In this document: positions 1 to 5,140 of the stretch, in pieces
Numbering within the stretch: the stretch's first letter is position 1
How the letters are laid out: every line of letters starts with the position of its first letter
NCBI GenBank assembly: GCA_017964745.1
Contig: JAGCRJ010000120.1
Coordinates: forward strand, 1-5,140
Direction of reading: 5' to 3'
Length of the DNA: 5,140 bases
From: Lachnospiraceae bacterium
GTDB taxonomy: Bacteria > Bacillota > Clostridia > Lachnospirales > Lachnospiraceae
Notes under the pieces: model-generated
Seen by the model: only the letters and a program-made list of their open reading frames with translations
What the model was told of the DNA's origin: nothing
Databases searched by the model: none
Program-made: the position numbers and the translations under genes

Positions 1-71
1 AATAGGTAGACGCAAGGGACTTAAAATCCCTCGGTGGCGACACCATGCCGGTTCGAGTCCGGCTACCCGCA
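1..71 (+). tRNA. tRNA-Leu (anticodon UAA), 5' end missing
   Basis: This is the 3' part of a class II leucine tRNA that reads UUA codons. The end of the D arm is present. The anticodon stem is AGGGA/TCCCT around the loop CTTAAAA, with the anticodon TAA at 22-24. A long variable arm (GGTG/CACC, loop GCGA, 33-44) marks it as a Leu/Ser/Tyr-type tRNA. The T arm is GCCGG-TTCGAGT-CCGGC (47-63). The 3' acceptor strand TACCCGC and discriminator A end at 71. The acceptor 5' strand and part of the D arm, roughly 15 bases, lie outside the window. CCA is not encoded; CTG follows the discriminator, so CCA must be added after transcription. Confidence 0.95.
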
Positions 72-90
72 CTGCTCTGTTATCTGCTTT

Positions 91-96
91 GAGGAA
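91..96 (+). promoter_or_regulatory. Ribosome binding site that fixes the lipoprotein start
   Basis: GAGGAA lies 6 bases before the ATG at 103. The frame is open further upstream, back to a GTG at 34, but that stretch lies inside the tRNA and would place extra residues before the signal peptide. The binding site and the signal peptide both select 103. Confidence 0.75.
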
Positions 97-102
97 GAAG
101 AT

Positions 103-1338
103 ATGCAGTTTGGAAAACTTGCTAAAAAATATATGATATTTGCCTCCGCGGCGCTTCTTACATTCGCTGCCTGCGGAAATCCTGACGAATACAAACCGGT
201 CGATTATCAGGATCAGCCGATCGACGTTTCATCAAATGAGACACCGGATCCCGGCCCCACGGTTCTTCCGGGGCTTATGGCCATAGGTGAGAGATATGTA
301 CGTGATGACGGCAAGATGGAGAGCTATCTTACCGGTGAATGGATAGATGCGGATATCGCACAGCGCAGACCCATGGCTGTCATGATCCCCAATAACCGCA
401 ACGCGCTTCCCCAGTACGGAGTATCCTATGCGGATATCATCTATGAAGCTCCGATGGAAAAGTGCAGCTGCACGAGACTTATGGGAATCTTCCAGGACTA
501 TGACGATCTGGAATATATCGAGCCCATCAGAAGCGCAAGACACTACTTTCTTCAGGAAGCGCTCAGTTATGATGCCATCTACTGTAACTGGGGACTTGCC
601 GAATCATATGTCGGCCCGCTCATAAACAGTGATTATGTGGATAATATAAGCGCTTCGGTAAAGGGTATCGATGTAGGTGCGGACGAGGCTTTTTCCAGGG
701 ACAAGGAACGTCAGGAGCTGGGATGGTCTCTTGAATATACCGGTGTGATGCGTATTGACGGGTATAACGCCGCAGTCTCACGTCTCGGCTACAGCACCGA
801 TTATCCGACCGGGAACTACACTTTCCCGCTTCCCATCGCAACCGATGCAAGCAGGGCGGAATATGAAGATTATCCCGATACAAGCGTTATCTATCCCGGC
901 GGTGATCACAACCAGCAGTCCCCGAATGGATACAGTGAGCTCAATCCCTACTTTGTATATAATCCCGAGGATCAGCTCTACTACAGATATCAGAACGGCG
1001 AGCCCCAGGTCGACGAACTTACCGGCGAGCAGCTTGCGGTTTCCAATGTCATTATCAAATATGTTGACGGTGAAGCGTACCCCGGAAATGACGGTTACAT
1101 GAATTTCATAGTTTTCGGTGCCGGAGACGGAGTTCTTTTCACAAACGGAAAGTGCGTCGATCTCAAATGGGCGAGAGATCTGCCGTTTGACGAAAGTCTG
1201 AATTACACGGATGACATATATGCACAGACCAGATATCTGTATGCGGATAACGAAGACGAGGAAGTGATCCTCAATAAAGGAAAGACCTGGATCTGTCTGG
1301 TATGGAATAAATACAGAGACTATACCAGTTACAGTTAG
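103..1338 (+). CDS. DUF3048 domain (YerB-type) lipoprotein
   Basis: The product is 411 residues and is predicted to be exported and lipid-anchored on the outer face of the membrane. Residues 1-23 form a lipoprotein signal peptide with K5, K8 and K9, a hydrophobic stretch from 10, and a lipobox FAAC with C24 as the lipidated residue. An acidic, proline-rich linker (about 25-65) follows. The N-terminal DUF3048 domain (about 75-240) shows RRPMAVMI at 88-95, ADIIYEA at 110-116, TRLMGIFQDYDDL at 124-136 and EPIRSAR at 140-146. The C-terminal DUF3048 domain (about 265-402) ends in the typical LNKGKTWI at 390-397. The family's biochemical role is unknown; B. subtilis YerB is a member. At 411 residues it seems somewhat long for the family. 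It has five cysteines besides C24 (121, 123, 161, 351, 398), which is unusual. The stop is TAG, with an in-frame TAA two codons later. It starts 31 bases after the tRNA and ends just before a terminator. Confidence 0.9.
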   Translation: MQFGKLAKKYMIFASAALLTFAACGNPDEYKPVDYQDQPIDVSSNETPDPGPTVLPGLMAIGERYVRDDGKMESYLTGEWIDADIAQRRPMAVMIPNNRNALPQYGVSYADIIYEAPMEKCSCTRLMGIFQDYDDLEYIEPIRSARHYFLQEALSYDAIYCNWGLAESYVGPLINSDYVDNISASVKGIDVGADEAFSRDKERQELGWSLEYTGVMRIDGYNAAVSRLGYSTDYPTGNYTFPLPIATDASRAEYEDYPDTSVIYPGGDHNQQSPNGYSELNPYFVYNPEDQLYYRYQNGEPQVDELTGEQLAVSNVIIKYVDGEAYPGNDGYMNFIVFGAGDGVLFTNGKCVDLKWARDLPFDESLNYTDDIYAQTRYLYADNEDEEVILNKGKTWICLVWNKYRDYTSYS

Positions 1339-1355
1339 GAGTAAAGCATAAGAGT

Positions 1356-1383
1356 AAAGAGGACCCGTAAGGGTCCTCTTTTT
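1356..1383 (+). terminator. Intrinsic terminator after the DUF3048 gene
   Basis: A perfect 11-bp stem, AAAGAGGACCC with GGGTCCTCTTT, closes on a GTAA tetraloop (1367-1370). A run of five T (1379-1383) follows directly, partly within the stem. It begins 17 bases after the lipoprotein stop codon and separates that transcript from metY. Confidence 0.92.
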
Positions 1384-1394
1384 GTGTACACAAA
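1381..1394. repeat. 14-bp perfect palindrome, possible operator
   Basis: TTTGTGTACACAAA is its own reverse complement, centred between 1387 and 1388. Its left edge overlaps the T run of the preceding terminator, and its right edge lies 23 bases before the proposed metY -35 box. The GTGTAC core with flanking symmetry resembles GT-N-AC operators bound by GntR-family dimers, but that link is inference. Part of the symmetry comes from the T run, so chance is possible. Confidence 0.35.
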
Positions 1395-1417
1395 TGCGGA
1401 ATTTATCAAATATTTCC

Positions 1418-1446
1418 TTGCAGGTGCAGGGCGCGGGGGCTAAAAT
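1418..1446 (+). promoter_or_regulatory. Probable promoter of the metY-ybjQ-galK unit
   Basis: A -35 box TTGCAG (1418-1423; TTG conserved) and a -10 box TAAAAT (1441-1446; five of six) are separated by 17 bases. Transcription would start near 1453, giving a leader of about 30 bases. That is too short for a SAM riboswitch or T-box, and none is visible between the terminator and the gene. Any control is therefore likely at transcription initiation. Confidence 0.6.
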
Positions 1447-1482
1447 ATAAAGGAATTTTTGCGCACTTTTTTGGAGGAAAAT

Positions 1483-2751
1483 ATGAAAGCAGAAACTAAA
1501 TGTATCCAGGCGGGATATACCCCCAAGAACGGAGAATCCCGTATGATCCCCATCGTTCAGAGTACCACTTTTAAGTATGATACCAGCGAGGATATGGGCA
1601 AGCTCTTCGATCTGGAAGCGAGCGGATATTTCTATACCAGGCTTCAGAACCCTACCAATGATATGGTGGCAGCCAAGATCGCGGCTCTTGAGGGCGGTAC
1701 CGCCGCTATGCTCACAAGCTCGGGACAGGCAGCCAACATGTTCGCGGTCTTCAATCTTGCGAACTGCGGAGATCATGTCATTTCATCCTCTTCGATATAT
1801 GGCGGAACCTTCAATCTCTTCAACGTGACTATGAGAAAGATGGGTATCGATTTTACCTTCATCTCTCCCGACTGCACCGAGGAAGAGCTCGAAGCCGCAT
1901 TCAAGCCCAACACCAAGGCGGTATTCGGCGAGACCATCGCAAACCCCGCACTTACCGTTTTCGATTTTGAGAAGTTCTCCAAGGCAGCACATAAGCACGG
2001 AGTTCCCCTCATCGTTGACAACACCTTCGCAACACCCATCAACTGCAGACCCTTCGAGTGGGGAGTTGATATCGTAACCCACTCCACCACCAAGTATATG
2101 GACGGACATGATGTTGCCGTTGGCGGATGCATCGTTGATTCCGGAAAGTTCGACTGGATGGCGCATGCCGACAAGTTCCCCGGACTCTGCACCCCCGATG
2201 AAAGCTATCACGGCATCACCTATGCCGAGAAGTTCGGCAAGGAAGGCGCATTCATCACCAAGTGCACCGCACAGCTCATGAGAGACCTCGGTTCCATCCA
2301 GGCTCCCCAGAACGCATTCTATCTCAACCTCGGACTTGAATCCCTCGCTGTAAGAATGCCCAGACACTGTGAGAATGCCCAGAAGGTAGCCGAATTCCTT
2401 CAGGGTCATGAAAACGTCGCATGGGTCACCTATCCCGGACTTAAGGGAGACAGGTATTACGAGCTTGCACAGAAATATATGCCGAACGGAACCTGCGGAG
2501 TTATCTCCTTCGGTGTCAAGGGCGGAAGAAAGGCTGCCGAGGACTTCATGAGAAAGCTCAAGGTTGCCATGATCGCCACCCATGTTGCGGATGCACACAC
2601 CTGCGTGCTCCATCCCGCATCATCAACCCACAGACAGCTTACCGACGAAGAGCTTGTAGCTGCGGGCGTTGGTCCCGATCTTATCAGAATCAGCGTAGGT
2701 CTTGAAAATGCCGATGATATCATCGAGGATCTTGCACAGGCTCTCGCATAA
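1483..2751 (+). CDS. metY: O-acetylhomoserine sulfhydrylase (PLP enzyme)
   Basis: This 422-residue cytoplasmic enzyme of the Cys/Met-metabolism PLP family should condense O-acetylhomoserine with sulfide to give homocysteine, the direct route to methionine. Visible motifs are YTRLQNPT (51-58), the phosphate-binding SSGQAA (79-84), DNTFATP (179-185) with Asp179 facing the pyridine nitrogen, and THSTTKYMDGH with the PLP lysine K204. HPASSTHRQ (377-385) and RISVG with the carboxylate-binding Arg402 follow. The insert around 227-260 and the total length fit MetY rather than the shorter cystathionine gamma-synthase or methionine gamma-lyase (about 380-400), though these relatives cannot be fully excluded. 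The ATG at 1483 has GGAGG 5 bases upstream; an in-frame TTG at 1459 is a worse start. Codons are strongly biased to AAG, TTC, AAC and CCC, more than in galK, suggesting high expression. ybjQ follows after 21 bases. Confidence 0.9.
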   Translation: MKAETKCIQAGYTPKNGESRMIPIVQSTTFKYDTSEDMGKLFDLEASGYFYTRLQNPTNDMVAAKIAALEGGTAAMLTSSGQAANMFAVFNLANCGDHVISSSSIYGGTFNLFNVTMRKMGIDFTFISPDCTEEELEAAFKPNTKAVFGETIANPALTVFDFEKFSKAAHKHGVPLIVDNTFATPINCRPFEWGVDIVTHSTTKYMDGHDVAVGGCIVDSGKFDWMAHADKFPGLCTPDESYHGITYAEKFGKEGAFITKCTAQLMRDLGSIQAPQNAFYLNLGLESLAVRMPRHCENAQKVAEFLQGHENVAWVTYPGLKGDRYYELAQKYMPNGTCGVISFGVKGGRKAAEDFMRKLKVAMIATHVADAHTCVLHPASSTHRQLTDEELVAAGVGPDLIRISVGLENADDIIEDLAQALA

Positions 2752-2760
2752 CTTCGATAA

Positions 2761-2766
2761 AAGGAG
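2761..2766 (+). promoter_or_regulatory. Intact ribosome binding site of the interrupted ybjQ
   Basis: AAGGAG sits 6 bases before the ATG at 2773. This strong, well-spaced site shows that the original start is 2773 and not the internal ATG at 2863, which has no comparable site in front of it. Confidence 0.75.
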
Positions 2767-2772
2767 AACTTT

Positions 2773-3093
2773 ATGATAGTTACGACAACACCCGGTGTAT
2801 AGGGACACAATATCGTTGAGTATAAAGGGATCGTATTCGGCGAGGTCATTGCCGGCGTCAATATGATCAAGGATATGGTGGCGGGACTTTCCAATATTTT
2901 CGGCGGACGTTCCTCAACCTATGAAGACGAACTTATCCAGGCAAGGCAGCAGGCAGTAAATGAAATGCAGCAGAGAGCCATGCAGCTCGGAGCAAACGCC
3001 GTTGTCGGTGTTGATATCGATTACGAGGTACTCGGAGCGGACAACGGAATGCTCATGGTCACCGCTAGCGGAACTGCAGTTGTCATTCAGTGA
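2773..3093 (+). pseudogene. YbjQ/UPF0145 family gene with in-frame TAG at codon 10
   Basis: Read through the TAG, this encodes 106 residues, the usual length for the pentameric YbjQ family (putative heavy-metal-binding domain, function not established). It starts MIVTTTPGV, then TAG at 2800-2802, then GHNIVEYKGIVFGEVIAG. Family marks are GGRSSTYEDEL (44-54), GANAVVG (73-79), DYEVLGADNGMLMV (83-96) and SGTAV (99-103). E. coli YbjQ has Glu at the residue matching the TAG, so GAG or CAG to TAG is a one-base change. Nothing else is damaged: no frameshift, a good ribosome binding site, and a tandem TGA TAA stop. It therefore looks recently broken, mis-sequenced, or read through. It sits 21 bases after metY and 15 before galK, so it is likely in their operon. 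The family call is firm; whether the gene is dead is not. Confidence 0.78.
2863..3093 (+). CDS. Possible restart product of the YbjQ gene (76 residues)
   Basis: This is the open part downstream of the amber codon, beginning at the first ATG after it. It keeps GGRS, GANAVVG and SGTAV but lacks the first 30 residues of the family fold, including the well-conserved IVEYKGIVFGEVI region. There is no good ribosome binding site before 2863, so it would depend on reinitiation after the nine-codon leader. A gene caller would probably report it as a short YbjQ protein; a functional product is doubtful. Confidence 0.35.
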   Translation: MIKDMVAGLSNIFGGRSSTYEDELIQARQQAVNEMQQRAMQLGANAVVGVDIDYEVLGADNGMLMVTASGTAVVIQ

Positions 3094-3108
3094 TAACGGG
3101 GTACGGAT

Positions 3109-4296
3109 ATGGAAAATGCAGAGGAAGTAAAGAACAGGATTCTTGATGTCTTTGCCGGAATATACGGTTCATCCGAGGGGGCAAGGGTCTTTTTTGCGCC
3201 CGGAAGAGTAAATCTTATCGGAGAGCACACCGACTATAACGGCGGGCATGTATTTCCCTGCGCACTTACCATCGGAACTTATGCCGCAGTCCGCGTCCGT
3301 GACGACCTGAAAGCAAACTTTTATTCCATGAACTTCGAGGATGAGGGCGTGATCTCCCTCGATCTTGATAAAGAGCTGAAGCCTTCCGATGATCTGAAAT
3401 GGGTCAATTACCCCGCGGGCATCATCTGGGCATTTGCCGAAAGAGGAATGAAGGTTCCTTCGGGCTTTGATGTTGTTCTGTACGGAAATATCCCCAACGG
3501 ATCGGGTCTTTCATCGTCCGCATCCGTCGAGGTCCTCACGGGATTCATGCTCAAGAGTCTGTTCGGCTTTGACGTATCCAATATCGATCTGGCCAAGATC
3601 GGTCAGTACTCGGAAAACAAGTTCAACGGTGTCAATTGCGGCATCATGGACCAGTTTGCGATCGCGATGGGAAAAAAGGATTGCGCGATCTTCCTGGATA
3701 CTTCCAACCTTCAGTATGAATATGCTCCGATAAAGCTTACCGGATGCAAGCTTGTCATCGCCTGCTCCAACAAAAAGAGAGGCCTCGGGGATTCCAAGTA
3801 TAACGAAAGAAGAGCCGAGTGCGAGAAGGCTCTTTCGGAGATAAGGACTCTTCTTGACGTGCGGAGCCTTGGCGAACTCGACGAAGCCACATTCGGCAAG
3901 GCCGAGATGCTGATCAAGGATGATGTCAGGGCAAAAAGAGCCCGCCATGCGGTATATGAAAACAGAAGGACCATCACAGCGGTCCAGGCGTTAAAAAGAG
4001 AAAACATCGCTCTTTTCGGACAGCTCATGAACGCATCCCACGAATCCTTAAGGGATGATTACGAGGTTACGGGACCCGAGCTCGACGCACTTGTTGACGC
4101 GGCAAGAAAACAGCCCGGCGTCATCGGATCGAGAATGACCGGCGCGGGCTTTGGCGGATGTACCGTAAGTATTGTAAAAGATGAATGTGTGGATTCTTTT
4201 ATAGAAAAGGTCGGTGCCGAATATCTGGAAAAGATCGGATATGCAGCTGATTTCTATGTTGTTGAAATAGGGGACGGTCCCCGGGAGATACTCTGA
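3109..4296 (+). CDS. galK: Galactokinase
   Basis: The 395-residue cytoplasmic kinase phosphorylates alpha-D-galactose at O1 with ATP, the first committed Leloir step. It belongs to the GHMP kinase family. The galactokinase signature GRVNLIGEHTDYNGG is at 32-46, with the catalytic Arg33 and the sugar-binding residues E39, H40 and D42. The ATP-binding GHMP loop is PNGSGLSSSAS at 129-139. NCGIMDQF at 176-183 holds the probable catalytic base Asp181. The third GHMP motif, TGAGFGGC, is at 344-351. Length is normal and every key residue is present. The ATG at 3109 has only a weak GGGG (3098-3101) upstream, so translation may depend partly on coupling to the preceding frame, which ends 15 bases before. 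No galT, galE or galR is visible. The TGA stop directly abuts the stop of the convergent gene. Confidence 0.97.
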   Translation: MENAEEVKNRILDVFAGIYGSSEGARVFFAPGRVNLIGEHTDYNGGHVFPCALTIGTYAAVRVRDDLKANFYSMNFEDEGVISLDLDKELKPSDDLKWVNYPAGIIWAFAERGMKVPSGFDVVLYGNIPNGSGLSSSASVEVLTGFMLKSLFGFDVSNIDLAKIGQYSENKFNGVNCGIMDQFAIAMGKKDCAIFLDTSNLQYEYAPIKLTGCKLVIACSNKKRGLGDSKYNERRAECEKALSEIRTLLDVRSLGELDEATFGKAEMLIKDDVRAKRARHAVYENRRTITAVQALKRENIALFGQLMNASHESLRDDYEVTGPELDALVDAARKQPGVIGSRMTGAGFGGCTVSIVKDECVDSFIEKVGAEYLEKIGYAADFYVVEIGDGPREIL

Positions 4297-4899
4297 TCAG
4301 AATTCTTCGAGATATCTGAGGATCGAAGCCTTGCTTGCGGAATTAAGGGTCTCGGCGGTCTTTTTAAGTTCGTCGATCTTTTCGGACCGGCCGTTTTCCC
4401 TGTAATAGCTTGCGAGCTTTCTGTACACGGAAGAGATGTCCGCATTGATACGGACCTGTTCTTCGAGAATGGGTACCGCTTCCTTCGTATGACCGGTTTC
4501 CCAGAGTCTGTCGGCCCACTTCTGAAGGGTCTGCACGAGAAGGGTATATCTGTCATCATACTCCGTGAGCAGCGGAAGATTTGCTACACCGTAGCGGAGC
4601 TTTAAGTCCGTGTTGGTCTGGCCGGTGAGATTTACGATCTTCTGCTCCTTGAGTTCCTCGACAAGTCTTCTGCAGTCGGCGATCTCAGGGTCGTCTGCGA
4701 GAACATCCATCGGGAAGGAAGAAGTATCGGGCGTTACATAGATCAGGTCGTCAAGAGGCTTTCTCCTGACTTCGTTGGCATCGTGCTCACGCTTCCAGAA
4801 GGAGCTTTCGGCTTCTTCACCGATACGGCGGTTTCTTCTGATGGCATGTCTGATGACCAGTATGAGTATTATGAAACTTGCAAAAACAGGGTATTTCAT
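4297..4899 (-). CDS. Membrane-anchored TPR-like protein of unknown function
   Basis: The product is 200 residues. A short hydrophobic N-terminus (residues 4-16, PVFASFIILILVI) is followed by a very basic stretch (R17, R21, R22, R24, R25). This suggests a signal anchor with the bulk of the protein in the cytoplasm. FWKREHDANEVRRKPLDDL (34-52) and YVTPDTSSFPMDV (54-66) look like conserved linker motifs, then KIVNLTGQTNTDLKLRYG (87-104). Residues 118-187 are helical and TPR-like: the G136 and A141 spacing fits one TPR, with a second repeat-like helical pair around 158-187. I recall similar unnamed proteins in Lachnospiraceae but know no function; a scaffold role is a guess. The ATG at 4899 has a weak GGGAAG nine bases upstream. 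A possible weak promoter on this strand is TTGATC (4946-4951) with TTTAAC (4923-4928). The gene is divergent from the miniprotein and convergent with galK. Confidence 0.82.
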   Translation of the reverse strand: MKYPVFASFIILILVIRHAIRRNRRIGEEAESSFWKREHDANEVRRKPLDDLIYVTPDTSSFPMDVLADDPEIADCRRLVEELKEQKIVNLTGQTNTDLKLRYGVANLPLLTEYDDRYTLLVQTLQKWADRLWETGHTKEAVPILEEQVRINADISSVYRKLASYYRENGRSEKIDELKKTAETLNSASKASILRYLEEF

Positions 4900-4907
4900 A
4901 CTATAAT
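4878..4907 (+). promoter_or_regulatory. Near-consensus promoter of the 35-residue ORF
   Basis: The -10 box TATAAT (4902-4907) is a perfect match. The -35 box TTGCAA (4878-4883) matches four of six, with an 18-base spacer. Transcription would start near 4914, giving a leader of about 30 bases. The -35 lies inside the first codons of the minus-strand gene, so polymerase loading here could interfere with that gene. Confidence 0.7.
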
Positions 4908-4943
4908 ACTTCCCGATATCCCGTTAAAGAAGGTAGTTTTGAG

Positions 4944-5051
4944 ATGATCAATTTTAACAGCCGCAAAACTAAAAAGATCCTTGCAGCAGTTCTCGGTATA
5001 CTGCTTGCGCTTGCAATGATAGTACCGATTATAGCATCTGCATTTGGCTGA
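4944..5051 (+). CDS. Putative 35-residue single-span membrane miniprotein
   Basis: This short frame starts at ATG 4944 and ends at TGA 5049-5051. The N-terminus is basic (R7, K8, K10, K11). It is followed by an almost unbroken hydrophobic stretch from I12 to the end, KILAAVLGILLALAMIVP and then IIASAFG. That predicts one membrane helix with the N-terminus inside and almost no tail. A ribosome binding site, AGAAGG (4928-4933), lies 10 bases upstream. A consensus-like promoter precedes the gene and an intrinsic terminator follows, which together make a complete small transcription unit. The residues A31-S32-A33 would also suit signal peptidase, leaving only two residues, so a decayed secreted-protein gene is an alternative. 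It is reminiscent in size and layout of Firmicutes miniproteins such as Prli42, but I see no real sequence match. Function unknown. Confidence 0.62.
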   Translation: MINFNSRKTKKILAAVLGILLALAMIVPIIASAFG

Positions 5052-5099
5052 TTCAATGCGAACCGTGCGCCGGGGGTCTACAGAATGAATAATTGTAAT

Positions 5100-5127
5100 G
5101 GCGCTGGGACTAACGGCGCCTCTTTTT
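5100..5127 (+). terminator. Intrinsic terminator after the miniprotein gene
   Basis: GGCGCTG (5100-5106) pairs with CGGCGCC (5114-5120), with one T-G wobble, around the loop GGACTAA. The tail TCTTTTT (5121-5127) follows. It lies 48 bases after the TGA at 5051. The bases between (5052-5099) show no other convincing feature. Confidence 0.82.
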
Positions 5128-5140
5128 CTATCATGGTCAG

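Noticed and set aside
34..102. Upstream extension of the lipoprotein frame to a GTG at 34
   Set aside because: It lies inside the tRNA, lacks a ribosome binding site, and would put residues ahead of a clear signal peptide that starts at 103.
1384..1482. SAM riboswitch or T-box before metY
   Set aside because: The interval is only 99 bases, the likely transcript leader is about 30 bases, and none of the characteristic helices or an anti-terminator is visible.
778..1776. Long minus-strand frame of 332 codons across the DUF3048 and metY genes
   Set aside because: It runs antisense to two well-supported genes, crosses a terminator and a promoter region, and its translation resembles no protein family.
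1783..2613. 276-codon minus-strand frame inside metY
   Set aside because: It is a shadow produced by the strong codon bias of metY; it has no start signals of its own and an implausible composition.
4900..4908. Minus-strand -10 box TATTAT just before the minus-strand gene
   Set aside because: It would start transcription at the ATG itself, and no matching -35 box is present at the right distance; the hexamer is explained by the + strand TATAAT region.
5085..5140. Start of another gene at ATG 5085, with GGGGG at 5072-5076 upstream
   Set aside because: The frame would run straight through a good terminator hairpin and T run, and the translated residues look random.

Overview
The window looks like chromosomal core sequence from a clostridial Bacillota, most likely a Lachnospiraceae-type anaerobe. 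The grounds are a DUF3048 (YerB-type) lipoprotein, strong GGAGG-type ribosome binding sites, frequent AGA arginine codons, and a membrane-anchored TPR-like protein that I associate with that group. This placement rests on the style of the proteins, not on a database match. I see no phage, insertion sequence, CRISPR array or transposon.

Layout. The window opens inside a tRNA-Leu(UAA), which lacks its 5' end. A DUF3048 lipoprotein gene starts 31 bases after the tRNA and ends at a strong intrinsic terminator. A new transcription unit on the + strand then begins with a recognisable promoter and a 14-bp perfect palindrome. It carries metY (O-acetylhomoserine sulfhydrylase), a YbjQ/UPF0145 family gene with an in-frame TAG at codon 10, and galK (galactokinase), with gaps of only 21 and 15 bases. 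galK converges with a minus-strand gene for an anchored TPR-like protein of unknown function; their stop codons abut. A near-consensus + strand promoter inside the start of that gene drives a probable 35-residue hydrophobic miniprotein, which ends before a second intrinsic terminator.

How the genes work together. metY supplies homocysteine for methionine synthesis by direct sulfhydrylation. galK feeds galactose into the Leloir pathway. YbjQ has no settled function. The three appear co-transcribed but have no obvious metabolic link.

The points most worth a second look are the amber codon in an otherwise perfectly conserved ybjQ, and the small membrane-protein transcription unit at the right edge. 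I found no convincing evidence for a wholly new multi-gene system.
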